DNA of 64,000 nucleotides from Novosphingobium sp. ST904 (GTDB lineage Bacteria > Pseudomonadota > Alphaproteobacteria > Sphingomonadales > Sphingomonadaceae). Position numbers and translations under genes: made by a program. How positions within the stretch are numbered: position 1 is the stretch's first letter; each line of letters opens with the position of its first letter. The notes below the pieces were generated by a model, which saw nothing but the letters and a program-made list of their open reading frames with translations, was not told where the DNA came from and did no database searches. Shown piece after piece: positions 10,785 through 18,638 of this stretch. The stretch is from the NCBI RefSeq assembly GCF_001298105.1, contig NZ_LGJH01000162.1, positions 1 through 64,000 on the forward strand, read 5' to 3'.

Positions 10785-11744
10785 TCAACCCATGTGTAGC
10801 ATGGCCACGTCGCACCGCTCGTATCGGGCGCCGTATCGCGCCATGATCCCGGCATCGTGCCGGAAGCCAAGCTTTTCGTAGAGATGGATCGCAGCCTCGC
10901 AGCGCTTGTTGGTCAGCAGGTAAAGCGGCTCGGCGCCCATCTCCCGCGCGCGCGCGATCATCGCCGAGAGCAGGAACTCACCCGCCTTCAGGCCCCGCGC
11001 AGAGGCGCGAACGCCCATCTTGGTCAGTTCGAAGGCGCGATCCCCGGTCTTCTGCAAGGCGCAGGTTCCGACGATCCCGATTCCCTGTGCCTCCACGAAG
11101 AGGATCGTCCCGCCCTGTTCGACGATGCGGGCGCGCGGATTTTCCAGCACCTCGCGATCCGTCGGTTCCAGCGTGAACATCGCCTCGATCCACTCGGCGT
11201 TGATATCGTGGAAATCCCGCGCCAGATCATCGCTGAATTCACGGATACGCAGAACCTCCGGCTTCAGCCGTTCATAACGTTCCACCATCGAGGACTGGTC
11301 GAGCGCGGTCTCGATCCGGCCCACCAGTTCAAGCAATCGTCCGGTTTCACCCCCGCTCATCTCATCCACCGCAAGGCCAACCCCCGGCCAGACATGCATC
11401 TTCACGCGCGCCATCACCGCCCGGCCTTCCGGCGTCAGCGAGAGATGGCGCTGCCTGAGATCGCTGCCCTGCACCGCCTGCACCAGCCCGAGCGCCGCGA
11501 GCTGGCCGATCGCGCGCGTGACGCCCGGCTGGCTCGATCCCACGGCCTCGGCCAGTTGCCCCACGGTCAGTTCACGGCCGTCAAGCGCGGTAAGCAGGGG
11601 AATCTGCGCAGGCTGCACCGATAGGCCGGTGGCCTGGATGATCTGCGCGGCATCGCCCTGAAGCCGCTCCGCCAGCCGCTTCAGCCGGCTGCCCAGAAGA
11701 ATCCCGCCCTTGTCGGCGATAGCGTCGATCACAATAAACTCCAT
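10785..11744 (-). CDS. MarR-type regulator fused to GNAT acetyltransferase
   Basis: 319 residues. The N-terminal ~150 form a MarR winged helix (LTVGQLAEAVGSSQPGVTRA as the recognition region, LRQRHLSLTPEG as the wing). The C-terminal ~150 form a GNAT domain (GIGIVGTCAL, LTKMGVRASARGLKAG as the acetyl-CoA loop, CEAAIHLYEKLGF). The MarR-GNAT architecture is widespread in proteobacteria; its substrate is usually unknown. Transcribed leftward from a start at 11744, just after a T/A-rich promoter-like stretch. Confidence 0.9.
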   Translation of the reverse strand: MEFIVIDAIADKGGILLGSRLKRLAERLQGDAAQIIQATGLSVQPAQIPLLTALDGRELTVGQLAEAVGSSQPGVTRAIGQLAALGLVQAVQGSDLRQRHLSLTPEGRAVMARVKMHVWPGVGLAVDEMSGGETGRLLELVGRIETALDQSSMVERYERLKPEVLRIREFSDDLARDFHDINAEWIEAMFTLEPTDREVLENPRARIVEQGGTILFVEAQGIGIVGTCALQKTGDRAFELTKMGVRASARGLKAGEFLLSAMIARAREMGAEPLYLLTNKRCEAAIHLYEKLGFRHDAGIMARYGARYERCDVAMLHMG

Positions 11745-11796
11745 ATCACGTTATATACTATGTTATGGAGTCATTCGCACAGGTCAAGTGCCCGCG

Positions 11797-11828
11797 AAAA
11801 AAGGGGAGCCGAAGCTCCCCTTCTTCCG
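11797..11828 (-). terminator. ompW terminator
   Basis: GGGGAGC-CGAA-GCTCCCC stem with a tetraloop, flanked by six A on the left that become a U-tract on the minus-strand transcript. It lies 17 bp after the ompW stop. Confidence 0.82.
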
Positions 11829-11844
11829 CATCCGCACGCCCTGC

Positions 11845-12549
11845 TCAAAAGCGATAGGATACGCCTGCGCTCAGCACCCACGGGTCGAGATCGTGGCGGG
11901 TCTTCAGCGCCAGGTCCCCGTCCTCGTAGAACGACGCGGTTGGCTTCACCCAGTATTTCTTGGCGTCAAGCGAGAGGCCGAGCCCCTTGTCGTTGATCGC
12001 GATATCCACGCCTCCCTGAAGCGCGAAACCGAGCTTGTTCGACATCTTCACCTTGTCGACCCCCAGCGCACGGGCCGTTTCTCCCGGCTTCTCGTCGAAC
12101 ACGAAGAACCATGCCGGACCCGCGCCGACATAGGGCTTGAACGGGGTGCCGGTGTCGAGATGCGCCTTGGCGGTTACCGTGGCCGGCAGGATCAGCACAT
12201 GATCCACCAGCCCCGCTCCGGCAACGTCGCCCGTGCCGCTCACGTGATGCTGGGTGAAGCAGCAGATCGTCTCGACCGAGAAGTTGCGGTTGAAGAAATA
12301 TTCAACAGCGAGTGTCGGCACCACATTGTCGTTCGCCCTGGTGCCCACCGTATCCAGCGCGGCAAGCGTGCCGCCCAGCGTGGTATCGGTGTCGATCGAC
12401 TTGATCTTGTCGATCTTGCCATCGGGAAGCACTGCGGTGCCGAGCACCTTGACCTGCCACTTGCCGTCCGGGCTTCCGGCCATGGCCGGGGTGGCGATCG
12501 CGGTGGCGGCGGCGAAAGCAGTCGCCGCCAGCATGGTCAGTCTACGCAT
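11845..12549 (-). CDS. ompW: OmpW family outer-membrane protein
   Basis: 234 residues: signal peptide (MRRLTMLAATAFAAATAIAT, ending AMA), then an eight-stranded barrel pattern with FKPYVGAGPAWFF, the AEYFF-type strand (LAVEYFFNRNFSVE) and a C-terminal aromatic residue (SAGVSYRF), typical of OmpW. Members form narrow hydrophobic channels. The start at 12549 is the signal-peptide methionine. The upstream region between it and hemN is shared and divergent. Confidence 0.9.
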   Translation of the reverse strand: MRRLTMLAATAFAAATAIATPAMAGSPDGKWQVKVLGTAVLPDGKIDKIKSIDTDTTLGGTLAALDTVGTRANDNVVPTLAVEYFFNRNFSVETICCFTQHHVSGTGDVAGAGLVDHVLILPATVTAKAHLDTGTPFKPYVGAGPAWFFVFDEKPGETARALGVDKVKMSNKLGFALQGGVDIAINDKGLGLSLDAKKYWVKPTASFYEDGDLALKTRHDLDPWVLSAGVSYRF

Positions 12550-12644
12550 GATCGGTCTTTCCTGCGCCGCCGGGGCCGCACCGTGCGGGTCCCCCCTCTT
12601 GAGCGGCAGCAGCGACCGTTTGGCCGCATCCATCGCCAAGGGAA

Positions 12645-12658
12645 TTGATCGCGCGCAA
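12645..12658. promoter_or_regulatory. FixK/FNR-type box 1
   Basis: TTGATCGCGCGCAA fits the alphaproteobacterial FixK/FnrL consensus TTGN-N6-NCAA with TTGA and GCAA halves. It lies 78 bp upstream of hemN, a gene that is an established target of these oxygen regulators. Confidence 0.6.
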
Positions 12659-12688
12659 ATTCGGCGAAATTCCGCGATTTTCCTCCGG

Positions 12689-12702
12689 TTGATCGATCGC
12701 AA
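12689..12702. promoter_or_regulatory. FixK/FNR-type box 2
   Basis: TTGATCGATCGCAA, the same half-sites as box 1, with centres 44 bp apart and 34 bp before the hemN start codon. Two boxes in tandem suggest activation by the distal one and modulation by the proximal one. Confidence 0.6.
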
Positions 12703-12736
12703 TGACAGCCGCTGCGCGCTGCGCGATCCTGCGTGC

Positions 12737-14050
12737 ATGTGGACCTATCACCCCGATCTGCTCGCGATCCCCGTTCCCCGCTACACCAGCTTCCCGACGG
12801 CCGCCGAATTCGACGAGAGCGTCGGCACGCCCGAACTGGTGCAGGCGCTCGAAGGCGTGGACGGCGACGCCTCGCTCTACGTCCACATCCCCTTCTGCGA
12901 GAAGATCTGCTGGTACTGCGGGTGCAATACCAGCGCCGCCAACCGCACCGATCGGGTCTCGGGCTATCTCGATGCGCTTCACCGCGAGATCGGCCTCATG
13001 GCGGAGCGGCTGCCGGCAAGCGCGCGCATCACGCGCATCTCTTTCGGCGGCGGCAGCCCCAACGGCATCTCGCCAGTGGACTTCGTCCGGCTGGTCGATG
13101 CCCTGACCCTGCAGTTCTCCGCCTCGCGCCCGGTCATGTCGATCGAACTCGACCCGCGCACAATGACGGCGGACTGGGCCTCGGTGATCGGCGCGGTCGG
13201 CATCAGCCGCGCCAGCCTGGGCGTGCAGACTTTCGCGCCGCCCCTCCAGCAGGCGATCGGCCGTATCCAGCCGTCGTGGATGATCGAGGAGACGGTCGCC
13301 CTGCTGCGCCGGGCCGGTATCCTGTCGCTCAATTTCGACCTGATGTACGGATTGCCCGGCCAGACGATGGCACAGCTCGACGATTCGCTGGAGCGCACGG
13401 TGGCGCTCGGCGCGGAGCGAATCGCGCTGTTCGGCTACGCGCACGTCCCGCACCTGATCCCTCGCCAGCGGCGGATCGACGCAAGCGCCCTGCCTGACGC
13501 CGAGGCTCGGTTCACGATGGCCGCACGAGGCCATGTGAGACTGGTCGAGGCTGGCTACGTTCCCATCGGTTTCGATCACTTCGCCCTGACGGGAGACGCC
13601 ATCGCGCAGGCCGCGCTTGCCGGGCAGCTGCGCCGCAACTTCCAGGGCTTCACCGAGGACCGCGCGCCGGTCCTGCTCGGCCTCGGCGCTTCGGCGATCA
13701 GCGGTTTTCCGGGACTCCTTGCCCAGAACGAGAAGAACACCGGTCGCTATCGCATGATGCTTTCCGAGGAGCAGCTCACAGCCAACCGCGGCATCCGCCG
13801 CACTGCCGAGGATCGCAGGCGCAGTGCCGTCATCGAATCGCTGCTGTGCCGGGGGCGGTCGCACATCGATGCGGACCTTCAGTGCGAGGCATGGCCGCGG
13901 CTGCTGCCCTATTTCGACGCCGGCCTGTGCGAGCCCGATGGCAATGACCTGGTGATCCTGCCCGGCGGCCTGCCCTACGCCCGCTCGATCGCCGCGCGGT
14001 TCGACCCCTATCGCAAGGATTCGCTGCGGCGCTTCAGTTCGGCGGTGTGA
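12737..14050 (+). CDS. hemN: oxygen-independent coproporphyrinogen III dehydrogenase
   Basis: Radical-SAM enzyme of 437 residues that oxidatively decarboxylates coproporphyrinogen III to protoporphyrinogen IX in heme synthesis under low oxygen. The CxxxCxxC cluster is CEKICWYCGC, preceded by SLYVHIPF. The glycine-rich SAM motif follows (ISFGGGSPNG), then GVQTF and FDLMYGLPGQT, and the C-terminal HemN domain. The start at 12737 gives the family N-terminus (MWTYHPDLLAIPVPRYTSFP). Two FixK/FNR-like boxes lie upstream, consistent with anaerobic induction. Confidence 0.96.
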   Translation: MWTYHPDLLAIPVPRYTSFPTAAEFDESVGTPELVQALEGVDGDASLYVHIPFCEKICWYCGCNTSAANRTDRVSGYLDALHREIGLMAERLPASARITRISFGGGSPNGISPVDFVRLVDALTLQFSASRPVMSIELDPRTMTADWASVIGAVGISRASLGVQTFAPPLQQAIGRIQPSWMIEETVALLRRAGILSLNFDLMYGLPGQTMAQLDDSLERTVALGAERIALFGYAHVPHLIPRQRRIDASALPDAEARFTMAARGHVRLVEAGYVPIGFDHFALTGDAIAQAALAGQLRRNFQGFTEDRAPVLLGLGASAISGFPGLLAQNEKNTGRYRMMLSEEQLTANRGIRRTAEDRRRSAVIESLLCRGRSHIDADLQCEAWPRLLPYFDAGLCEPDGNDLVILPGGLPYARSIAARFDPYRKDSLRRFSSAV

Positions 14051-14330
14051 CGGATTCGCGGGCGCGCGTGTCGAACTCGACGCCGAACAGGTTTCCGTCC
14101 GTCCAGCGCACCAGCCCCCACAGTTCCCGCCCGTCCTCCATCACCGCGCACACCACCTCGTTGCGCGGCGGCGGCGCGCCTGCAGCAGCGGCACTGAACC
14201 CGTGCGAGGATACGTCGCGCACGATGATATCGATCGCGCGCCCCGCCGAATCGGCCAGCGTGATGTGCGCGCATTGCCCGATCCGGCGTTCGCGGAAGAT
14301 CGGCGTCGGCTTGAAGCGGCGGGAATCCAT
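14034..14330 (-). CDS. PilZ-domain protein
   Basis: 98-residue single-domain protein of PilZ type: an arginine-rich N-terminal motif (FRERRIGQ), then DVSSHGFSAA matching the (D/N)xSxxG motif of c-di-GMP binding, and a barrel end (LWGLVRWTDGNLFGVEF). Probably a c-di-GMP receptor. Its 3' end overlaps the hemN 3' end by 17 bp on the opposite strand. Confidence 0.82.
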   Translation of the reverse strand: MDSRRFKPTPIFRERRIGQCAHITLADSAGRAIDIIVRDVSSHGFSAAAAGAPPPRNEVVCAVMEDGRELWGLVRWTDGNLFGVEFDTRARESVTPPN

Positions 14331-14489
14331 GCGGACGCTGAACGGCCGCCGCGAACTAAATTTAAGGGCAGGCTCCGCATTTGACGGCGATCAATGCGAT
14401 TCGGCGCCGCAGAGGCGATGAAACCCCTGCCGGTCGCGCACCGCCACCCCACACCTTGCGGGCGGTGCGAACCGCTTCTCCCCGACTTC

Positions 14490-14526
14490 GGGCGGCCCTG
14501 CCTTGTTACGGGCCGCCCATTTTTCG
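14490..14526 (+). terminator. strong intrinsic terminator without an obvious upstream gene
   Basis: A perfect 9-bp GGGCGGCCC/GGGCCGCCC stem with an 11-nt loop is followed by ATTTTTCG. No convincing gene ends just before it on the plus strand; the 14,331-14,489 stretch holds only a 37-codon ATG frame with one CxxC (CGRC). It may end a small RNA or a tiny protein gene. The 14,527-14,855 stretch is AT-richer and otherwise featureless. Confidence 0.65.
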
Positions 14527-14855
14527 TTTGAGCGCGAAAAAACCCGGCCGCACGGACGCTCCGTCGCTCGAAATGCACAACGGGCTCAGATTGTCGCGAA
14601 ATTTCATCATGTTGATCGTCGGGCGATAGCAAAACCGATCAAGTCGTGCATTTAATCTTCCGCACCCTTTCGGATAAATTCGCACAACCGCGCCTGTAAT
14701 AAACCCGCCAGATTCTTGCCACAATTTCCGCATTGCAGCGAAGTCCAAAGGGCTGTATTTCAAGAACTTCGCACGAACAGGCAGGGGTGCGCTGCGCTGC
14801 GTTGCAATTATGCAAACGCCACTTTTTCAGCATTCCCCCTATGTGAGTATTCACG

Positions 14856-15023
14856 ATGCCCCCGCTGCTGCCGCAAGCCATCCTGTGCAAACTCAATCGC
14901 CATCGCCCCGCCCGTGACAAGGTTCACTGGGACGGCCAGCACTATACCGGAACGTGCGAGCACTGCGGAACCGAAGCCCGCCGCGCCAGCCGCGGCGTGT
15001 GGCGCAGGGAATGGATGAAATAG
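14856..15023 (+). CDS. small zinc-ribbon-like protein
   Basis: 55 residues, beginning MPPLLPQAILCKLNRHRPAR and containing CEHCGTEARR followed by a basic/aromatic tail (GVWRREWMK). The single visible CxxC plus an upstream Cys could bind zinc. I do not know its function. It is the last chromosomal gene before tRNA-Gln and reads toward it. Confidence 0.6.
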   Translation: MPPLLPQAILCKLNRHRPARDKVHWDGQHYTGTCEHCGTEARRASRGVWRREWMK

Positions 15024-15129
15024 ACGCTGCGCCGGGCCATCGGCACGATACCGCACAGGCATCGCGCGCAATCGCGCACCGGCCACCGGATCACCCGGCG
15101 GGCAGCAAAATCAGCGATTTAGGGAAAAT

Positions 15130-15203
15130 TGGATGCCCCGCGAGGATTCGAACCTCGATAGACGGAATCAGAATCCGTAGTCTTACCATTAGACGACGGG
15201 GCA
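15130..15203 (-). tRNA. tRNA-Gln (anticodon CUG)
   Basis: A complete cloverleaf on the minus strand: a 7-bp acceptor stem TGCCCCG/CGGGGCA, the D arm with TGGTAAG, anticodon stem ACGGA/TCCGT around loop TTCTGAT giving anticodon CTG, T arm GAGG-TTCGAAT-CCTC, and an encoded CCA end at 15132-15130. The first 22 nt (15203-15182) also form the prophage attachment core, so the promoter of this gene now comes from the prophage. Confidence 0.96.
15182..15203. repeat. attL core (22-bp direct repeat)
   Basis: Identical over 22 bp to 56696-56717. It begins CTTACCATTAG and ends ACGGGGCA, which is the reverse complement of the first 22 nt of tRNA-Gln. Sequence diverges at once on both sides, which defines the crossover core. 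Confidence 0.93.
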
Positions 15204-15213
15204 GCTGCCGCGC

Positions 15214-15242
15214 CCTCTAAGGTGAGGTTTTCTGCGGGTCAA
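15214..15242 (-). promoter_or_regulatory. prophage-supplied promoter of tRNA-Gln
   Basis: On the minus strand, TTGACC (15242-15237), a 17-nt spacer, then TAGAGG (15219-15214), with the tRNA 5' end 11 nt further on. It lies inside the prophage, immediately beyond attL. A near-copy with the same spacer and -10 lies beyond attR. Confidence 0.8.
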
Positions 15243-15333
15243 GGCGAAAGTTTTCCACATGGTGCGACGATCAATCGTCGCACGGTGCGACGGCAAGGAA
15301 AACCGGGCGATTCGCGACCCATCTTCCAGCAAG

Positions 15334-15370
15334 AAAAAAGCGGGGCAGATGATCTCTGTCCCGCTTTTTT
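15334..15370. terminator. bidirectional terminator at prophage left end
   Basis: Six A, a 10-bp stem GCGGGGCAGA/TCTGTCCCGC (one G:U) and six T. It ends the leftward early operon before attL and would also shield the tRNA promoter from phage readthrough. Confidence 0.85.
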
Positions 15371-15402
15371 CTTCTCGGCACCGATGAAGGAAGGATCTCA
15401 AA

Positions 15403-15738
15403 TTAGCGATCCTTCCAAACGTAACGTTGGCCATGTTGGGCCGCCGCGAACCCTTGGGCCATCGCGCACCTGTTTGTGCAGAACCACCCACCATTGTGAT
15501 AGCTCTCGCCATCCCATTCGGTGAACCGGATGATAAAGCCGTCCGGCGATTTCAAGGCTGAGATCACGTAAGGCATGTTGGTGTGCCGGCGGCAATCAGC
15601 CAGCGTTTTCAAGTCTGCGTGAACGCGCGACCCGTAATGATGGTTGAAATCGCTCGATGGAGCAATCACCGGAACGTCGGTTGAGCGGCGCGGCACAGGC
15701 CTGCCGCATACGATGCAGGCTTTGCGAGGGGCCTTCAC
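15403..15738 (-). CDS. prophage zinc-finger-like protein next to attL
   Basis: 111 residues with two cysteine pairs, CIVCG near the N-terminus and CTNRC near the C-terminus, around an aromatic core (FTEWDGESYHNGGWF), so probably one zinc ribbon. Starts at GTG 15738 with GGAGG nine bases upstream; it follows the integrase stop immediately. Function unknown. Its place between integrase and att is where lysogeny-expressed accessory genes often sit, but it appears to share the int transcript. Confidence 0.7.
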   Translation of the reverse strand: MKAPRKACIVCGRPVPRRSTDVPVIAPSSDFNHHYGSRVHADLKTLADCRRHTNMPYVISALKSPDGFIIRFTEWDGESYHNGGWFCTNRCAMAQGFAAAQHGQRYVWKDR

Positions 15739-15739
15739 T

Positions 15740-16968
15740 TTACCTGCCTCCGTGCTTCGATGTCTTCAAGGGTGCGCAGGACTGCCGCGATGGCTGCGCA
15801 GGCGCGGGGGTGTCCGGCGGCATGTAGGTGTCCGCGATCGTGCGCTTGCCGAGGACGGCGTGGCCGCTGATCGCGAAGATGTTTGATTCGCGCGCGCCCA
15901 TGTCCTTGAACCACGACATTCCTGAGCGGCGCATGTCGCGCAGCTGGTACTGCTCGAACCCGGCGGCGTCGAGGTGGACGCGGACGCGCGCTGGGCGGTG
16001 TGCTCCGGCATCGGCTTGGCCGCATCGTCGGGATGGTGGAACAGCCACTGGCTCTTTTCGAAGCGGGCGGCGATCTGCTCGTGGAGGAACGGCGGCATCG
16101 GGGCATCGACCCACTTGCCGGTGGTGCGCCTGGTCTTCTGCGGGAGGAGGCGGAAGCCGCGCACGTCCCCGGCGCGGTCAACCAGATACGGCCGGTCGCG
16201 CGGGTCGAGGCCTTCGAAGGTGCGCCATGCGAGGCGGTTCAGTTCGAGCAGGTCGCCGCGGCGCTGGACAGACCAGAACGCGATTTCGAGAAGGAAGGCG
16301 CTGTCTTCGTCTCCAGCTTCGCGCGCGATTGCGGCGACGGCCTGAACCTGTTCCCAGGTCATCTTCGTGGTGCGGCTCGGCGGCGTCGGGATGGGAACGC
16401 CGGCAGTGGGGTCGCCGGGGATCAGCTTTTGCCCGTCCGGCCCGGCCCAGCGCATCAGCAGGCGCAGGACGCGGAGCATGGCGGCGCACTTGTGCTTGCT
16501 GCCGGGATTGCCGCTGTCGTCCTCGCCCAGGAGCGCCTTCTTGAGGTCGCGCACCATGTCCTTGTCGATGTCGAGGATAGGCAGCTTGCCATCATCCGCC
16601 CAGAAACGCAGCTGGCGCAGCCGTGAGCGGTATTCCTTCTGGGTCTTGGGGGCCGTGCCCTTGAACTCGTCGCTTGCCTCGTAGGCGTCCACCAGATCGG
16701 AAAACAGCCACTTGCGAGGCAGCGCCCTGGTCGCATCAGGGAGGGCGGGCACGGCAATGGCGCCGACACCGCCAATCTTCCAGCCATCCACCTGTTCGTT
16801 GATCGCGATCGCGGCGGCGAGGATTTCCAGCGGCGGGTTTTTCCCCGCGCTCTCGCCCAGCTGCTGGTTCTTCCATCCGCCCTTGCGGAGCGCAGGCGAA
16901 GGCTTCCAGTTCCAGGCATAGCGCCCGTCCGCGAGCTTGCGGGAATGTAGGTATTTGATGTTAGCCAC
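15740..16968 (-). CDS. int: tyrosine-type phage integrase (frameshifted)
   Basis: Site-specific recombinase, about 410 residues if repaired. The N-terminal arm and core-binding parts start MANIKYLHSRKLADGRYAWN; the first catalytic Arg is in SVQRRGDLLELNR. The second Arg (LRDMRRSGMSWF), the His (ISGHAVLGKR) and the nucleophile Tyr (TIADTYMPP) are all in another frame, reached by a -1 shift near 15975-16005 (GC-rich stretch). As sequenced, the 400-codon frame runs past this region without the catalytic core. No slippery heptamer is visible, so this is a real mutation or a one-base sequencing deletion. It starts inside the end of the upstream gene (8-nt overlap). Confidence 0.88.
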
Positions 16969-17254
16969 GGCGCGCCTCCGTGCGCTGGCGGCAGTCTTCC
17001 GCCCAGATGGAGAAAGCGGCGAACCAACGTCCCTCGATGCTGCCGGCGGTCACCGGGGTAAGCTGCTCGGCAATATCCATCGCCATGCCGGGGGGCACGT
17101 CGCGAGTGAGGCCGATGCGTTCGATAGTGCGGGGGTTGGCTTCCAGCTTGGCCGCCAAGGCATCCTTGCCGTCGCGGGCGAGCAGTTCGCGAAACGCGCG
17201 GCGGGCCTCGGCATCGGCACGATTGATGGGCTGGGAGAAGTCGGGTTTAGGCAC
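16961..17254 (-). CDS. small HTH-like protein upstream of integrase
   Basis: 97 residues from a GTG start, preceded by the repeated ribosome-binding cassette at 17260-17275. The segment LAAKLEANPRTIERIGLTRD followed by VPPGMAMDIAEQL resembles the helix-turn-helix and VPP turn of YdaS/Cro-type regulators. It could be a recombination directionality factor or a small regulator of int, suggested only by its overlap with the integrase start. Confidence 0.6.
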   Translation of the reverse strand: MPKPDFSQPINRADAEARRAFRELLARDGKDALAAKLEANPRTIERIGLTRDVPPGMAMDIAEQLTPVTAGSIEGRWFAAFSIWAEDCRQRTEARRG

Positions 17255-17259
17255 GGTGT

Positions 17260-17275
17260 CGGCCTCCTGTTGCCG
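17260..17275 (-). promoter_or_regulatory. repeated SD-hairpin cassette, copy 1
   Basis: Minus strand CGGCAACAGGAGGCCG: a strong AGGAGG Shine-Dalgarno sits in the loop of a potential CGGC/GCCG stem, 6-10 nt before the GTG start. The same cassette recurs at 29282-29297 and 30115-30130. Confidence 0.6.
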
Positions 17276-17288
17276 GGGGGATAAGGGC

Positions 17289-18146
17289 TTAGGCGTCGTT
17301 GGCTGTCAATGCGGACGGCGCTCCGACGAAATCCAGTTGGTTCTGCTCGCAATATCTGCGGAAGGCGGCCTCATGTAACTCGCCCGGATTCATGTCGATG
17401 CTGTGGCCTATTGTGCCACCTTTCCAAGATCCCTTGCGGCGACCGACCTCAGAGGAAAAGTGGAGATCCAGCGAGCGCTTGATCTTGTCCGGCCAGAAAA
17501 GAGAAAGCCATTTGAACTTGCCTTCACCGCGCTTCCAGTGGCGCTCCTCGATTCGCGTTGTCGCAGTGATCAACTCGCCGTCGTAGTCGCGGAACTCGAA
17601 CGACGTGGTGGGGCAAGCATCTCGGAGGATCTGCTGAACCGTCCAGTGATTGCGCCATGCGCCTTCACCGATCCTCGCTTTTCGTCCACGCTCGGGAATT
17701 GTCGCAAAGTGATCACCGGCTAGGTCGAACACGCTGTGGCGAACGTGGCGCCACGACTTCCATGGCAGGAACCAAACCTTTGACTTGGTAGTGTCGCTGC
17801 TGTGGGTCTGAGCGCCGTAATGAAGATGAAGCGCACACTCTACGACAGAAAACCCATATTGGTTACGGTGCTCTTCCCAGTAACCGCCGTTTGGCGATTT
17901 TGACCATTCGTAGTGGGAGGTGTCGATCCACTCACGATAGGATTTGATGATCCCCGGCAACGCGACAATGATCGTGTGGCCGAGCGCGCGGAAGCGGATT
18001 GTGCTATCGGGGTGCTCTTCCTTCCCCGAAGTCAGCATGATCTCGAAAGGGCGGTAGTGTTTCCCATCCCGGCTATAGGTGAACGGGCCGAAATACTTGT
18101 CATTGTCGGACCACCGGGGGCGATAGCGGTGTTTGCCAGAAGGCAT
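17289..18146 (-). CDS. prophage protein of unknown function, 285 aa
   Basis: 285 residues, rich in Trp, Tyr and His (for example WKSWRHVRHSVFDLAGDHFA and EERHWKRGEGKFKWLSLFWP), basic, soluble, with no signal peptide or membrane helix. I do not recognise a fold or active site. Start at 18146 with AGGAGGG just upstream; the preceding gene stops at 18147, so translation is probably coupled. Confidence 0.75.
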   Translation of the reverse strand: MPSGKHRYRPRWSDNDKYFGPFTYSRDGKHYRPFEIMLTSGKEEHPDSTIRFRALGHTIIVALPGIIKSYREWIDTSHYEWSKSPNGGYWEEHRNQYGFSVVECALHLHYGAQTHSSDTTKSKVWFLPWKSWRHVRHSVFDLAGDHFATIPERGRKARIGEGAWRNHWTVQQILRDACPTTSFEFRDYDGELITATTRIEERHWKRGEGKFKWLSLFWPDKIKRSLDLHFSSEVGRRKGSWKGGTIGHSIDMNPGELHEAAFRRYCEQNQLDFVGAPSALTANDA

Positions 18147-18395
18147 TTAACCCTCCTCGGATGATGCCGGGAGCCGCCCGGCGCGGATGTGGTTGCAGGG
18201 GTCCATCGCGAAGCCGGCGTAATCTTTGTATCCGGTGCCGTCGCACATGGTGCAGTCGGCCGCTGATGGTTCCGCACGTGCGGCGACGCAGCCGCGGCTC
18301 CAGTCTCGATCGAGAGTGGATGCGGGGGCGAGCTCGACGCTTGCGCAGGGGTCGAACTGGATTGCTTCCGCGCGCTTGGCGAGCGTGGCGGCCAT
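18147..18395 (-). CDS. small Cys-rich prophage protein
   Basis: 82 residues from the ATG at 18395, which overlaps the upstream stop as TGATG and so decides the start. It carries CTMCDGTGYKDY, a half DnaJ-type CxxCxGxG zinc motif, plus other cysteines (FDPCAS, SRGCVAA, MDPCNH). Probably a small zinc-binding protein; function unknown. Confidence 0.65.
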   Translation of the reverse strand: MAATLAKRAEAIQFDPCASVELAPASTLDRDWSRGCVAARAEPSAADCTMCDGTGYKDYAGFAMDPCNHIRAGRLPASSEEG

Positions 18396-18631
18396 CAGTC
18401 CAGCCCGAGTGAGCACTTGTAGGTGTCGAGCAGCATTTCCATTTCGCGGCGATCGTCCGGCTTCATTTTCCGGAGGCGCACGAGCTGGCGCATGATCTTC
18501 ACGTCATAACCGACAGCCTTTGCCTCGTTGTAGACGTCGCGAATATCGTCGCTGATGCCCTTCTTTTCCTCTTCCAGGCGCTCGACGCGTTCGAGTAGCA
18601 GGCGCAGGCGATCGTCGGTGGTTTCAGCCAT
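18395..18631 (-). CDS. GapR-like nucleoid protein (DUF2312/UPF0335)
   Basis: 78 residues matching the DUF2312 pattern closely: RLLLERVERLEEEKKGISDD, then IRDVYNEAKAVGYDVKIMRQ and a basic VRLRKMKPDDRRE region. This family includes Caulobacter GapR, which clamps overtwisted DNA ahead of replication and transcription. A phage copy may tune supercoiling during phage replication or mimic the host protein. Confidence 0.9.
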   Translation of the reverse strand: MAETTDDRLRLLLERVERLEEEKKGISDDIRDVYNEAKAVGYDVKIMRQLVRLRKMKPDDRREMEMLLDTYKCSLGLD

Positions 18632-18638
18632 TGGGTTA

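Noticed and set aside
15975..16005. Programmed frameshift in integrase
   Set aside because: No slippery heptamer near the frame change; mutation or sequencing deletion is simpler.
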